From Asparagopsis taxiformis (taxonomy: Eukaryota; Rhodophyta; Florideophyceae; Bonnemaisoniales; Bonnemaisoniaceae), in the NCBI GenBank assembly GCA_030407315.1, contig JALQPE010000918.1, positions 1-47,489 on the forward strand: DNA of 47,489 bases, in the 5' to 3' direction. The notes under the pieces were generated by a model. It had not been told where the DNA came from and did no database searches. It saw only the letters and a list, made by a program, of their open reading frames with translations. Below, in pieces: positions 1-10,860 of this stretch; the stretch's first letter is position 1, and every line of letters begins with the position of its first letter. The position numbers and the translations under genes were made by a program.

Positions 1-1
1 A

Positions 2-1039
2 GATGCCGAGACTGTGGCGAAAAATATAGCCAAATGGATTGAAACATTCTCGACGATGGAAGCATGGGTGTCAGATCAGGGCAGTCACTTTAAGATCCTC
101 GTAATAGTTGAATTGGCTACAGAACATCATATAAGACATCATTTCACTGTAGCATATTCTCCGCCGAGCAATGAAGCAATAGAGAGATGCTGCAGAGAGT
201 TGTTGCGAGCAACTACTGCTTTACTCTCTGAAATGAGATTAGCACCGCAGGACTGGCCCGATATTATTCAAGTAATACAAAAGGTGATCAATGAATCTCT
301 CGTGGAACGTCTAGGAAAACGAGCGGATGGAATCTATAGATCTCCACTGGAAGTAATGACTGGAATTATGCCTTCCAAATCATGTCCAACATCTATCATG
401 AACCGTGACGATAACATCAAGGCAATAACTTTATCTGATTGTGAACTAATTACGAAGATTGATTGCTTGCAGACTGCACTAGCAGGAATGCACAAGACTC
501 TATCTGTAAAGATAAGAGCAAATAGAGAAAGACACACCAGGTCACAGAACAGTATAACAAATATTGGGAGGCCATCATTTAACATTGGAGACTTCGTTCT
601 GGTCAGAAAAGCTCAGAATAAGGGGCACAAATTGTCATTCAGATGGCAAGGACCAAAACGAATAACCAGGGTTGTGAACAATCTGGTATATCAAGTAACC
701 AGTTTGATCAGTAATCAAACCGAGACAGTACATGCCACACGCATATGTATGTACAGAACTGATATGGACAGTGTCAAACCTTCCAAGGAATTACTTTCTC
801 ATGCCGAACATACAGAGACAATGTATGAGAATGTCAAGTACCCAAGAAGGGTGCAGATGAGTGGGAAAAGCTACAAGGTACTAGTAGAGTGGGAAGGATT
901 ACCTGATACATGTGATCACACATGGAAACCCATTGAAAATTTATACGAAGATGTTCCTGAGATGCGTACCAAGTACCTGAAGGATGAGGAAACTACAGTG
1001 ACAAAGAATGAAATTTCATATATCATTAAGTGCAAATGA
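2..1039 (+). CDS. Ty3/gypsy (chromovirus) polyprotein 3' end: integrase core plus chromodomain, 5' partial
   Basis: The reading frame is already open at base 2 and ends at a stop at 1039, so only the C-terminal part of a pol polyprotein is present. It begins inside the integrase core: the second catalytic Asp lies in WVSDQGSHFK and the catalytic Glu in SNEAIERCCREL; the first Asp is outside the window. About residues 190-235 (FVLVRKAQNKGHKLSFRWQG) form the integrase C-terminal GPY/F-like module. Residues ~285-325 (YKVLVEWEGLPDTCDHTWKP) are a chromodomain, which in chromoviruses guides integration to marked chromatin. There are no internal stops. The arrangement resembles the chromoviral lineage common in oomycetes and some algae. 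Integrase-chromodomain identity is secure; activity cannot be judged without the rest. Confidence 0.9.
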   Translation, partial: DAETVAKNIAKWIETFSTMEAWVSDQGSHFKILVIVELATEHHIRHHFTVAYSPPSNEAIERCCRELLRATTALLSEMRLAPQDWPDIIQVIQKVINESLVERLGKRADGIYRSPLEVMTGIMPSKSCPTSIMNRDDNIKAITLSDCELITKIDCLQTALAGMHKTLSVKIRANRERHTRSQNSITNIGRPSFNIGDFVLVRKAQNKGHKLSFRWQGPKRITRVVNNLVYQVTSLISNQTETVHATRICMYRTDMDSVKPSKELLSHAEHTETMYENVKYPRRVQMSGKSYKVLVEWEGLPDTCDHTWKPIENLYEDVPEMRTKYLKDEETTVTKNEISYIIKCK

Positions 1040-1072
1040 CTGTGAGAATATTCTGCCAGATTAACAGAACAT

Positions 1073-1250
1073 GGGAGGATGGAGATGGATAGATATGTAT
1101 AACAGTCAAACATTGAGAAGTCAGTGGTTTACAGCCATTGAAGTTTATATCGGCATAGAAGATAGCATAGTATTTAGAATAGAACAGCCTCGATGAGACA
1201 TGAGGAATCATCGACAACGATCAAGAAAAAAGAGCACACTGATCTCTAGA
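1073..1250 (+). repeat. Polypurine tract and probable start of the 3' LTR
   Basis: A purine-rich run (GGGAGGATGGAGATGGA, 1073-1089) lies about 35 bases after the integrase stop. It is followed at ~1096 by a TG-starting sequence (TGTATAACAG), as expected for plus-strand priming and a 3' LTR. No 5' LTR is in the window for comparison and the LTR's outer end is not visible, so the boundary is inferred. Confidence 0.35.
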
Positions 1251-1403
1251 TTAAGTGACGTCAAAAGCAGAGGTCCTAACCACTGTCGAGGTAGTCTTCA
1301 TAAAGAAATTCACACACATTCCAAATTCCCTGGACTCTAGCCCTGACATCGATTCCATTTTGCAAGCAAGTTGCCGCAAGCCTGGAGCGTTAGAAGGTTA
1401 CAT

Positions 1404-1548
1404 GTCGCACCACCTCAGATTCGACCGTTCTCACCCTCAACCCCGAGTAATTCCACACGGTACAAACAGCTGTACACCTTTTGACCGTATAATTCCATTC
1501 CAGCATGTTTTTTCGTTCAAAAACGTTCCAGTTCGACTATATGTGTCC
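1404..1548 (+). repeat. Left terminal inverted repeat of the Tc1/mariner element
   Basis: This repeat is the inverted partner of 3580-3727. Both contain the blocks TTCCACACGGTAC and GACCGTATAATTCCATTCC when read inwards from their own ends, with scattered substitutions and one small indel. Confidence 0.75.
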
Positions 1549-1748
1549 ACAACGGCACGAAATTTTACACGTACAGCTAGATTCAATGAACTGAGTTATT
1601 GTAGTCAGTACTTCTTCGGACCTCCTTTGCTGTCTACCACACTATGCAGGCGTTTGGGAATCGATTCTTACAGCCTGTGGACAGTCGGAATATCAATTTC
1701 ATTCCATGCGTCAAGCACTGCGTCGGAAAGTTCCGTATGTCCGCTAAA

Positions 1749-2414
1749 CTAACTGTCTGCAACCAGCATAAACTTTTCTTGCAAGAATTCCCCAAACGTT
1801 CTTAGTAATGTTGAGGTCTGGGCTTTTTGAAGGTCACTCAATTGCACAAACTCCATTGTCTGCCAGCCACTTTTTCGTCTCATTAGACCCGTGCACACTT
1901 TCACCATCCTGCAATAACAACCAATTGTTTTGGTAATGCTTTTCAGCAAAGGGAAGAAGGGTTTCACGAAGCTCCTGGCAATAGCGTGCAGAGTCTACAG
2001 ATCCATCTAGTATGTCTAGATTTGATAAATCATTGCAAGCAACAGCCCCCCAAATCATCAATGATTTTCCACCCTGCTGGCGTTTCGAAAATATCTCTCT
2101 TTCCTTCCATAAACTGTTCCAGTAGCATGCGAGTCCGTCAGGACCAACCAGATTGAACTTCTCATCTGTAAAGATGTGACGCCTCTAATCAGTTCCTATT
2201 TACAAATGATTCCTAGCCCAAATCAGTATCATTTCTCGATGCCTTTAAGCATAAAGCAGCCCTTCTTCATGCTTTCATATCTCAAATATAGCACAGAGCT
2301 CAATATATGCTGTACACGCCCCACACTAAAATCCAGCTTGCAGTGTTTTTTCAGCACTGTTGCGCTCATTTCCCCCTTAAACGCCTCCCTTATAATTGCT
2401 CGCTTAGCTTTGTA
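1749..2414 (-). pseudogene. Tc1/mariner transposase, C-terminal DDE domain (broken)
   Basis: Read on the minus strand from 2414, this part continues the HTH domain of 3202-3410 and contains most of the DDE/D catalytic domain. Visible motifs are a TDEKFNL-like block (~2170) with a stop just upstream, MIWGAVACND, LLLQDGESVHGS (second Asp), and SKSPDLN followed by KNVWG. In Tc1-like proteins this last block normally carries the catalytic Glu just before NVW; here that position is Lys. Several in-frame stops and at least one frameshift occur (e.g. near 1,855). The family is clear; the gene is dead. It would have cut and pasted the surrounding element. Confidence 0.8.
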
Positions 2415-3201
2415 GGACCAGCCGGAATGGCGATCGCCAAAGGAGTTCTAGAATTGGTAGCCGTGTCAGGTCGAGGTGAACCGGATCGCGCTGATGAACT
2501 TGCGTTTCGCGCTCCGCTCGGTCGCGGTGGCGATCGGGTGGTACAACGGCGGAACGCGCAGGGATCGATCGCAACACGGGATTCGCGGGCCGGCGCAAGC
2601 CGTGATCTCAGGGTGAGATCACCGAGTAAACTAGAGCTCAACACGATCCACGCGGGGGTCGTAAATCACTGGCCTAGTGGTATGCGACGCAACGCGCAGT
2701 ATCGCGGTGCGACGCAGTTCGACGGTTGGTAAACGCGGCGCGTGCGCACGTACGTCAGCGATCGTGAGCAATCCGCACGCAACGTCGTAACGCAATCGGT
2801 CCTCGCGATGCGCCCAACGCTCAACTCGTATCTGCGAAAGTGCTGACTGTTTATTTGTAGGGTGCGAAGCAGTGCGACCACTAATAGCTAACTACTTGGG
2901 ACAGACTGTCCTTATGCGGCAGGCCGGCGGCGGCCGCGCACTCGCACGGAAAAAGGGAAATATTTGGAAAAAAGACTTTCGTCATAATAAACCAAAAAGG
3001 GAAAATTAAGGGAAATTCGCGGAAATCGCTACACGTGGCGCCGGATCAGCAGTTTCGTGGCAACGTTTGCTCGCACGCGCTCGCATCGACGCTCCGTGAC
3101 ACGTAATCGCAACGCTACGCGTACGCTCGCTTACTAACTAAGGCGGATGCACCCGAATTCAACTCGACGCAATCACCGCGAACGCGCGTGCGTCGACGAA
3201 A
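2415..3201. mobile_element. CpG-rich 787-bp insert inside the Tc1/mariner transposase, flanked by TA
   Basis: Removing 2415-3201 plus one TA rejoins the two transposase pieces in the same reading frame (Ala-Thr-Tyr-Lys across the junction). A TA lies on both sides (2413-2414 and 3202-3203), which fits insertion at a TA target. The insert is strikingly different from its surroundings: rich in CpG and in GCGATCG/CGCAACG-like words, with no repeated termini that I can see and no convincing gene. An ORF at 2307-2732 is probably chance in GC-rich DNA. It may be a non-autonomous element or satellite fragment. Confidence 0.6.
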
Positions 3202-3410
3202 TAAGTTGCGCCAGAAGCTGTTTCTGTCAGCTTTTTATTCCCAGCTACCCATTTCTTCTGTTATGTCACTTTCGGGCGTGCCAGAAACTTTTGGACAGTG
3301 CTGCGACACCTTCCAACTTCTTTGGAAATATCAACATGGTTCATACCATGATGGTAGTGTGCCAAGATAGTTGCTTTCTCAGCATCACTGAGGTGACGTG
3401 CGCGCGGCAT
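3202..3410 (-). pseudogene. Tc1/mariner transposase, N-terminal helix-turn-helix part
   Basis: The minus-strand start codon at 3408-3410 opens MPRARHLSDAEKATI, then a homeodomain-like HTH with HVDISKEVGRCRSTVQKFL, the DNA-recognition part of Tc1/mariner transposases. An in-frame TAA follows KVT at ~3262, and the frame then runs on to the junction with the insert at 3201. This is the N-terminal half of the gene whose catalytic half is 1749-2414. Confidence 0.8.
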
Positions 3411-3579
3411 GTTTCGGCCGAATAGTTTTGTTCACCCACTCACACTGATGAGCTAGACTGTAATTCGTTATGTATGTGAAGTTTGGGAGGCTAGTTCTTG
3501 TGGCTACGTATTCTTGTGGATGCAATTCTGTACGTGAGTGTATAACATTTCTTGTCGACATTAATATTTCGCACTATTA

Positions 3580-3727
3580 TGGACTCGTACAGTCGAACAG
3601 AAACGTTTTGGAACGGAACTACTCGCCGGAATGGAATTATACGGTCAAAAGGTGTACAACTGCGTGTACCGTGTGGAACGACTCGGGCTTGAGGGTGAAA
3701 ATCGTCGAATCTGGGGATCGTGCGACA
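3580..3727 (-). repeat. Right terminal inverted repeat of the Tc1/mariner element
   Basis: Inverted partner of 1404-1548. A plus-strand ORF through it (3470-3748) is a by-product of the repeat, not a gene. Confidence 0.75.
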
Positions 3728-3882
3728 CTTAAATTTCGCACATTTTAGAACCAGTAAAATTGACGTTTGTCCTTACTGGAGGAATTTGACAATAGCCATA
3801 TGACTACTTCGTGACTAATTTTGCGCAGCGGCGGTTCTGGATCGGCGCACTCTCCTGGGCAACTGCGTTCATAGGAGAGAAA

Positions 3883-3923
3883 AACATTTTAGCTTACAGA
3901 TAGTATCTGTAAGCTAAAATGTT
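3883..3923. repeat. Perfect 41-bp palindrome (20-bp arms around one base)
   Basis: The arms 3883-3902 and 3904-3923 are exact reverse complements around a single G at 3903. The arm contains TTTTAGCTTACAG. I see no gene or element terminus here; it stands 34 bases from a second palindrome of the same size. Confidence 0.9.
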
Positions 3924-3957
3924 GAAACATGTTTCATTTATGTTTTAGGTAATACCT

Positions 3958-3998
3958 AGACATTTCATTTCTAGGTATTACCTAGAAATGAAATGTCT
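3958..3998. repeat. Second perfect 41-bp palindrome (20-bp arms around one base)
   Basis: The arms 3958-3977 and 3979-3998 are exact reverse complements around T at 3978. Just upstream, 3946-3959 holds a related short palindrome (TAGGTAATACCTA) that matches the centre of this hairpin, suggesting the larger one grew from it. Confidence 0.9.
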
Positions 3999-4820
3999 TG
4001 TCGACAATTTTGAGTCGCTCGCTTTCCTACTTACAGTAGTTAGCCGTCGCTCATATCTGTAATTCGCCTAGCGAAAGACGGAGGCATAGCCTCCGCCGTG
4101 CTTCTCGTCTGCTTCTTAATACACCTTTCTCTCCGTTTGGTAGAATGGAAATGTAAGAGGTAAAAACAATAAACGGCTAGTCTGGACGAAGTTTCCTGGA
4201 CTGGGCCGTGTGTTCCACTACGCCTTTTGTAGCTTCTTCACACCTACTGGAAAGTGGTATCCCGCAAGTTTATTGTGAGCCAATCAGCTCAGCGCTCCTA
4301 TCTCCCGTGCGCGTTTCCTCCCCCTTGCGGTGGCTGGGTCCGCCGTTGGAATCGCGGCTCCACACCAAAACACAGCCCATGACGACATGTCTACAGCTAT
4401 CATCGAAAAGCGAATATAAAACGAAATTTACGCAATTTTGTCTCCGTCACTACCACAAGGAGGCCGGGAAGATGAAGCCCATGAAGAAAACATAGCTGTT
4501 TTTCGTCTTCATAGATCCAATCAGTAGAATAAAATCTCTAGGAAACCAACTGATGGTGTTGCGCATTATCAAAATCGGAAGAACGGCTCTGGTGAAGGAT
4601 ACCGGAATACAAATCTCTGACTTTTCTTGTCCACTTGTACACCTTCAAACCACGCCGCAGACTAGGAAGTTTCAGATCTGGAAAATGAGCAATGGAAGAG
4701 AGAAGTAGGTAACGGGACTTCACCATTTCAAAGGCCTCCAAAGGGAATTTTGTGCAGTTTGCATGCTTCCGTCATACTTAGTACTCTGGCGATCTTTTCC
4801 TTGCATCTACTTTTTACAGG
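3999..4820. other. No gene recognised
   Basis: This stretch holds a small hairpin (GGAGGC/GCCTCC, ~4080-4096) and short ORFs (4208-4495 plus, 4538-4741 minus) with no domain, no biased composition and no similarity that I recognise. It probably contains the 5' flank of the PIF/Harbinger remnant that follows. Confidence 0.4.
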
Positions 4821-5817
4821 AGGTGAGCGACAATTATTATGACGGAATATTACGGAAGGAGCGTGGGGTGTCATTACTCTCGAATAAATTCGATCTGGAT
4901 GTACGAGATGAATTTGAACGCTTCAGGTGCTTTCGAATAGCGAAATCACACCTCTTGGAGGTCATAAGGTGAAAAGGGTGGCTTAATTGCTCATGGAATA
5001 CCGGTAGGAAGCGATACAGAACCAATGGAATCGAAACGTTTTGTATTTTGACTCGACGATAAAGTACAGCTTGCGTGTTAGTTAATCTGGAGAAAGAGTT
5101 CTGCAAACCTGCTCCAGTCCTTTGCGAAATATTTTATGATGCGCTGGATGCATCCATAGACCAATTTGGACATTTGCTGAGTCTGTTCCACACAGATTTC
5201 ATTCATTCTAGAGCGGAAAGTTATGCTCTAAAAGTGAAGGAATCCGTTGCCCCTCTCGACAGCTGAATTGCGTTTTTGGATGGAAGTAACATCTATATCA
5301 GTAAGGCAAAAGGGATTATGAATCGGGCTACTTATAATGGGCACAAGAAGCGAAATTGTCTGAAGTTTCTAGTTGTTTCGCAGCCGGATGGATTGATTGT
5401 CAACTTGTATGGACATGTAGAGGGCAGACGTCATGACATGGTACTGTTCAGGGAGTCAGGGCTTGAGAATATATTGGAAGATAATATGGTAGTTGGAGAG
5501 AGGTAGTTTTACGAATATGCTGATTCAGTTTATTCGTTCCGGCCTTATCTGATAGTTGGATACAAAGGGGATATGAAAAAACAGGAAAAGGAATTCAACA
5601 AAAGAATGTTAGCAGCGAAGTCTACCGTCGAATGGGAATTTAAAGACATAAAGCAGCATTTCAGCCTTGTTTATTTCGTTCCCAAGATGAGAATTGGCAA
5701 GTCTCCGGACGCTTTTTGGTATTAGGCTTCTTTTATCTTAACAAATATACACACTTGTTTTTATGGAACACAAACATCAAGGTACTTCGATTGTGAACCT
5801 CCTAAATTTGAAGAGTA
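4821..5817 (+). pseudogene. PIF/Harbinger transposase (DDE_Tnp_4 family) with in-frame stops
   Basis: A single frame reads through most of a Harbinger transposase, interrupted by stops at about 4970, 5048, 5264, 5504 and 5723 without a frame change. The N-terminal part (DEFERFRCFRIAKSHLLEVI) matches the family's helical region. The catalytic part has FLDGSNIYI (first Asp), RATYNGHKKRNCLKF, GHVEGRRHDMVLFRESG, a degenerate second Asp block (EYADSVYSF) and TVEWEFKDIK (Glu). The end, NIHTCFYGT then FDCEPPKFEE, matches the family's C-terminus. The catalytic residues survive although the frame does not, so decay is recent or only partly selected. No SANT/Myb partner ORF is visible. Confidence 0.85.
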
Positions 5818-6084
5818 AATGTCACTAGGGGCGCATGAAGGAGAAGCTGTATGAATAAATGGAGTTCAATAGATACATGTCCACTGGCACGAGATATAGT
5901 TTTCGCTGATGTCCCGCCATGTAACTGGTATAAATTGAATTCTTCTCGATTATATCGGAAGAACTCACAACGAACGAAATATGAATATTGAGCATAACAT
6001 TAGGGAAGTGGATGTTGACGAATATTGTACACTGGGTGATTGCCCACGAGTATAATAAACCATTCAATATAGACTAGGTCCTGG

Positions 6085-7295
6085 CACTACTGTGTTGGAA
6101 AAGGGGCCTCAGACAGTACGCGGAAAGTAAAAATTAATGCCACACTTGGAGACAGTGATTTGCACTGTCTGGCAGACAATACGGAACACTGTCTGCAGAC
6201 AGTAGAAAACACTGTCTCACCGTACTGTCTGAGGCAGGGAATGGAGACAGTAAAATATAATGATTTATTCAATAGTTGGATATGATGTAATCTACTGTAC
6301 TGGGCAGTGTCGGCGGATAATGTTTTGTATTGGCCAAGGCAATATGGCCGGATAGTGGAAAACGTTGCCTGGGACAAGAGACGAAACCAGCACGGTGCAC
6401 TGTCTCAGATAGGATGAGCAGACAGTGCGTGGTCCTGCTGCAGGCAGCACCTGGAGACAGTAATTTTCACTGTCCTGGGCAGTACCTGGAGACAGTTGTT
6501 TCTGCTGTCCTGGGCAGTACCTGTAAACAGCAGTTTCTGCTGTCCTGGGCAGCAGCTGGAGACAGTGATTTTCACTGTCCTGGGCAGCACCTGGAGATAG
6601 TAAAAGTAGTGTCCTGATATAGTAAAATTCAGTTTCTGGGAGTGGTAGATGAGATGGAGCGTCATCCTGTCGTGGGCATCTTTTCGGGGTAGCGGGAGGC
6701 AGTTCTAGTGCTATGAGGATGGGGCATGGACGGTATTTCCGTGGGAATGGACAAAATATTACGGCTATGATTTTTTATTTCGTAGTGACTATGAGCTAGA
6801 GAGAGGTACAAGCGGTAGGATTGGTAGCAATCTAAGAGGGTGCAATATGGGAAGCTTCACTCTGGATTTGTTTATTTGCGCAGGCTACATTGAGAGTAAA
6901 CTATCCCTATGTTAAAACTGCTACTACAACTAACACTATTCTGACAAGTAAAACTAAAACTACTAGAAAAGTCTACAAATCTATCAACTGATTGAGCTGC
7001 ATGAATAAGCTAGGAAATGAAGAGAAGAACAAAAAATGATGTTGTGAAAGGAAACAAGTTAGTGACTTTGAATTGGAGAGGGAAATTGATGGTGACCAGG
7101 AGACTAACGTACCTTAACGAATACCATTGCATCCCAAATCAAAATATGTGTTCACAGGCAGAGCAGAAAAGAATTGGAGAAGGGGTAAGAGAGAAAGATA
7201 AATGAAAGGAGAAGTGGAAAACTCACCGACTGGAAACCTGCGAAAACGAATAGAATACTGGGTTAGTGGCGTGAAATGTGGAAACGTACCATGTA
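6085..7295 (-). mobile_element. E3: B-end fragment of the same CACTA family as E1 and E2
   Basis: It starts with CACTACTGTGTTGG at 6085 and runs through the same subterminal sequence as the B-ends of E1 (27,978 inward) and E2 (32,731 inward): an ACAGT/ACTGT motif field, a short tandem array (6440-6600), then the AT-rich chassis segment to ~7290. It is cut by another CACTA-like terminus at 7296. A plus-strand ORF at 6330-6617 is repeat-derived. E3's other end is not in the window. Its orientation equals that of E2. Confidence 0.7.
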
Positions 7296-8480
7296 CACTA
7301 CTGTGTCTGAAATCGGGCCTGGGGCAGTATTGTACGGCAGTAAAATTTAATACTGTAAAAGTATAAATTAATGCCCTACTTGCCGGCAGCACAGTGCACT
7401 GCCCGGAGGCAGTGACCATGTGCTGCCGACGGCAGTAGAAAGTACTGCCTGGATGTATGACGTGAGGCAGTGGTGGGAGGCAGTGATAGATGCTGGATTT
7501 AGATTGTCTATCTGGCAGTGATTTGTGCTACATTGGCCTGTAAAATAAAGTAGTATATTGTGCTGACTTGGGCAGCACGGGGAGGAAGTAAAATATGCTG
7601 TCCAGGAATATGGCCCACGGCAGTATTATTTGGTGACGTGTGATGCACCGTGTGGCAGTAGAAGCTAGTGTTTCCGGCAGCGTGCTGTGCTGGCTGCAGG
7701 CCCGAATGACGGCAGCACATTTTACTATATTTAGAGAGAGCCCCGATGTACTGTATGATACTGCCCGCAAGTCATTCCAGAGGCAGAGAAATGTGCTGGA
7801 TTCTATTCTTGGACAATGCAGTAATTTCTGCTGCTGTGTGGTGCTGCTTTTTTCTGTACTTACAGGTAGTGACAAGTAAATTTTCTGGCAGCACAGTAAT
7901 GTAGTGTAATACGATGGCAGCAGACATACAGCGAAGCAGTGTATTCTATTGTTCTACTGCCTGTGGAAGCGAGTGGGGACAGTAAATTATGATGTCTGAC
8001 GAAATGTGTGAAAGCAATGAAATGAGCTGCTGATAGTCTCTGAAAAAAGCTGCCTGATAGTACTCCTTTATGATACGAAAAGTGCTACCGTACCGTGCTA
8101 CTTGCCGTGGTGGAAAGTGCTGCCGTGCTCTACTACTTGCGTATGTGTAAATCACTGCCACGCTGTTCTACTCCAGGATATGTGAATTGCTGCCCCACAG
8201 TACTACGAAAAGTAGTAGATTTTGATGTATTATAGAGCTGTCCAAATCAGTGTAAAGTACTGTCTGATAGTGATGTCCTCGGCAGGGGCATAGGACAGTA
8301 CCACTTACTGCCTGTGTCAGTGCAGTGTACTACCTGGAAGTACTACCTATGGCAGTACATTTCACTACCAGGAACTAGTGCTTGAGACAGTACAATTTAC
8401 TGCCGGGAAGTCTATACTGAACCAGTAAATTGTAGTGCCTGGCGGTACTGACTCGGGCAGAACGGGAAACGTCTGTGTTT
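7296..8480 (+). repeat. Subterminal repeat region of H
   Basis: Starting from the CACTACTGTG terminus, this region is packed with GGCAGT, ACTGCC, ACTACC and CAGTA words in both orientations, many spaced 15-40 bases. Such dense short motifs next to CACTA ends usually serve as binding sites for the element's own DNA-binding protein. Small ORFs in it (e.g. 7528-7875 minus) are by-products. The motif core differs from that of E1/E2 (GGCAGT against GACAGT), so H is a different subfamily. Confidence 0.6.
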
Positions 8481-8770
8481 TCGGAAGTGGACGCGGACGT
8501 CCAGTCTCCCTAGTACGGGACCTAGTCGGCCCCGAGATTTACTAGAACAAATGAACGTCCGCGTCCAAAAGAAATAAAAAAATTTTGGATGCGGACGTCC
8601 ACTTTCTCTAGTACATATGGCGGAATACTAGGACCCGACATCCAGTATACAATATATCAGCGAAAACCGGGAGGGAAGAAATTACAGCGGATGGTAAATT
8701 CAGGGCCCATATCGGACCGTATTTTATTCTCTCATTTACGAAACTGCTCGTATACAATACGTCTCTCTAG
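8481..8770. other. Non-coding spacer with an inverted GGACGTCC-containing repeat
   Basis: Two copies of a GCGGACGTCCA...CTAGTAC block lie at ~8490-8516 and ~8592-8615, with an inverted GAACGTCCGCGTCC copy between them at ~8553-8566. An ORF at 8589-8969 shows no recognisable domain. Confidence 0.4.
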
Positions 8771-8866
8771 AATAGGAAATACATATCTGGTCAGAATAGG
8801 AAATAAATACCCGGTTAGAATAGGAAATACGTATCCAGCCAGAATACAAAATACCTGTCAGCATAT
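8771..8866 (+). repeat. 24-bp minisatellite, about four units
   Basis: The unit begins AATAGGAAATA and ends with CAG/TAG. Three units match well and a fourth is degenerate. Confidence 0.85.
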
Positions 8867-9233
8867 CGTCGATCACCCATCTCCCTCACTATCGCGTTCT
8901 CCCTACCATCCGAACGCCATGCACCACCATCCGCACATACTTCAAGATCCCTCACGACCTAGATTATAAAAAATCCGCTCCTTCCCAATTCCATCCCCGC
9001 TTTCCTCGACACCACCCCAGCCCATTAAATCATCAAGACATCAAACACGAACATGGTCAGCAAAATCTTACACCAGTTGAAACCCACTCTCACTTCTATC
9101 GTATGCCCCAAAATATACACATACCAGAAACACCTCACAACTTCGTTCCCCATCTTCCTAGATCCCTTCTTCACTCTCCTTCAGTCCTGCCGTTCCTGCT
9201 TCACCACTCCTGCATCACATACAAAACATCAAC

Positions 9234-10245
9234 CCCAACAGTCAGATTCAAAAGCAACGCTTACCACAACAGATATCCTAGAAACTCCCTTACTTACCTC
9301 TCATCCATCATACACACAATACAAACCATGATCCAAAAACCTTGCAATGAATAATCAAAGTCAGCATTCCATATCTTCGCAAAACACATCCTGGCGCTCA
9401 ATGAAACTTACCTTCCGTCATCACCATTCCTGCATCACCTACACAATATCGGAATCAACCACAACAGTCAGACTCAAAACCAACCTTCCCTCGCAGCATA
9501 CTTTCAGAACTCGCACATTTACCTTCGCTCCACACAATACACAGCATGACTCAATAGGCTTCTAATGAATGAATATTGGATCAACAGCAACAGTCAGACT
9601 CAAAAACAACCTTCCCTCGCTGCTTACTTTCAAAACTCGCACACTTACCTTACCCGTTCCATCCTGCACACAATAAAAACCATAAGTCACGTAATAGTTT
9701 AGCCAAGAAAAGTAGTCAGCATTCCGCATCTTCGCACAACCGGTCTGGGCGCCCAATGTGACTTACCTTCCGTCATCACTATTCCTCCATCATCTACGCA
9801 ACATCGGAATCAATCGCAACGGTCAGATTGAAAACCAACGTTTCCCTCGCTACATACCCTGAGAACTCGCAAATGTACCTCTCATCCATCCTACACACAA
9901 TACAAACCATGATCCAAAACCTTGCAATGAATAATAATCATAGTCAGCAGTCCATATCTTCGCAAAACACATCTTGGCACTCAATGAAACTTACCTTCCG
10001 TCATCAACATTCCTGCATCATCTACACAACATCGGAATCAACCACAACAGTCAGACTCAAAACCGACCTTCCCTCGCAGCATACTTTCAAAACTTCACGT
10101 ACCTCTCTTCCATCCTCCGCTCAATACACACCATGAGTCAACAGGCTTCTAATGAAAAATATCGCATCAACGGAAATAGTCAGACTCAAAACCCACGCTT
10201 CCCTCAATGCATACCCTCAAGATTCGCGCACGTACCTTCGTCCAT
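9234..10245 (+). repeat. Satellite: six copies of a ~70-bp motif with alternating spacing
   Basis: Copies of a block starting CAACAGTCAGACTCAAAA and running on to ACTCGCAC...TACCT occur at about 9234, 9466, 9587, 9817, 10,045 and 10,168. The distances alternate: roughly 232, 121, 230, 228 and 123 bases. The whole 9.23-9.57 kb segment is also repeated as a unit at 9.83-10.14 kb. The ORFs through it share repeated peptides and lack starts or domains of their own, so I treat them as non-coding. Confidence 0.8.
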
Positions 10246-10860
10246 CCTCTACACTAAACAAAGCAAAGGCGGTCAAAGAATCTCAGTCCGTGATGAGGGC
10301 GGAGTGGAGCCTGCGGCGTCGACCGGACAGCTTTCTGCGTCCGCTTAAGTCTTGCTGTGCATACTCAAAATCATCGCCGGCAGTGAGATTGAGTATGGCC
10401 CAAGCCATGGTCTCTGAATCCTCGAACAATGAGATCCGGATCGAGAACAACGAATATAAACATATAATCATATATATGAGAATCCATTTGCTTTCCTTAC
10501 ATGATCCGTGGCATATCCGCTGTAAAGCACATTCAGATTCCACGAAGTTCGGAAATAAAAAATTTTATTATTACAAATGAATTAATTGAAAATTCATGTC
10601 CCAGGGCAGTCGTTCGTCCTTCCATGCACACGTTGCCAGCACGCAATGTGATGTAACAGTTGGAAATGATTGAACTCTCGGTTAAATTCCACCGTTGGGA
10701 TGTCAGCTGGAGTGAGCACAAAACTACTACCCACAAAACTACGAACGAACACGTTACATTCCAAGTCTCGGAAGCACCACAAAAATAAAATTGGTCGCAT
10801 CTGGACGGCACAGTCTCCCCTGTTCAGCTCGCAATCCTCCCCTTTCCGTCAAAACTCGAC
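10246..10860. other. Spacer upstream of the transposase; possible short minus-strand coding remnant
   Basis: Minus-strand ORFs at 10,283-10,543 and 10,594-10,800 have compositions that could be coding (e.g. LTPADIPTVEFNREFNHF at ~10,700), but I recognise no family. The second would be divergent from the transposase and share its upstream region. The region immediately 5' of 10,861 is pyrimidine-rich, as expected of a 5' leader. Confidence 0.35.

Larger units (their letters stand above)
1404..3727 (-). mobile_element. Decayed Tc1/mariner-type element with long terminal inverted repeats, split by an insertion
   Basis: Two inverted ~145-bp repeats bound a minus-strand Tc1/mariner-type transposase. 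The left repeat (1404-1548) and the reverse complement of the right repeat (3580-3727) share long near-identical stretches such as TGTACACCTTTTGACCGTAT. The transposase between them is in two pieces, separated by a CpG-rich insert at 2415-3201. I do not see a confident TA duplication at the outer ends, so the exact termini may be a few bases off. Stops and a lost catalytic residue make it inactive. Confidence 0.8.

Noticed and set aside
1255..1752. 165-residue plus-strand ORF
   Set aside because: It runs through the Tc1/mariner left inverted repeat and transposase antisense; no independent coding signal.
2307..2732. A 141-residue ORF in the CpG-rich insert
   Set aside because: It crosses the insert boundary at 2414 from transposase antisense into foreign DNA and is open only because stops are rare in CpG-rich sequence.
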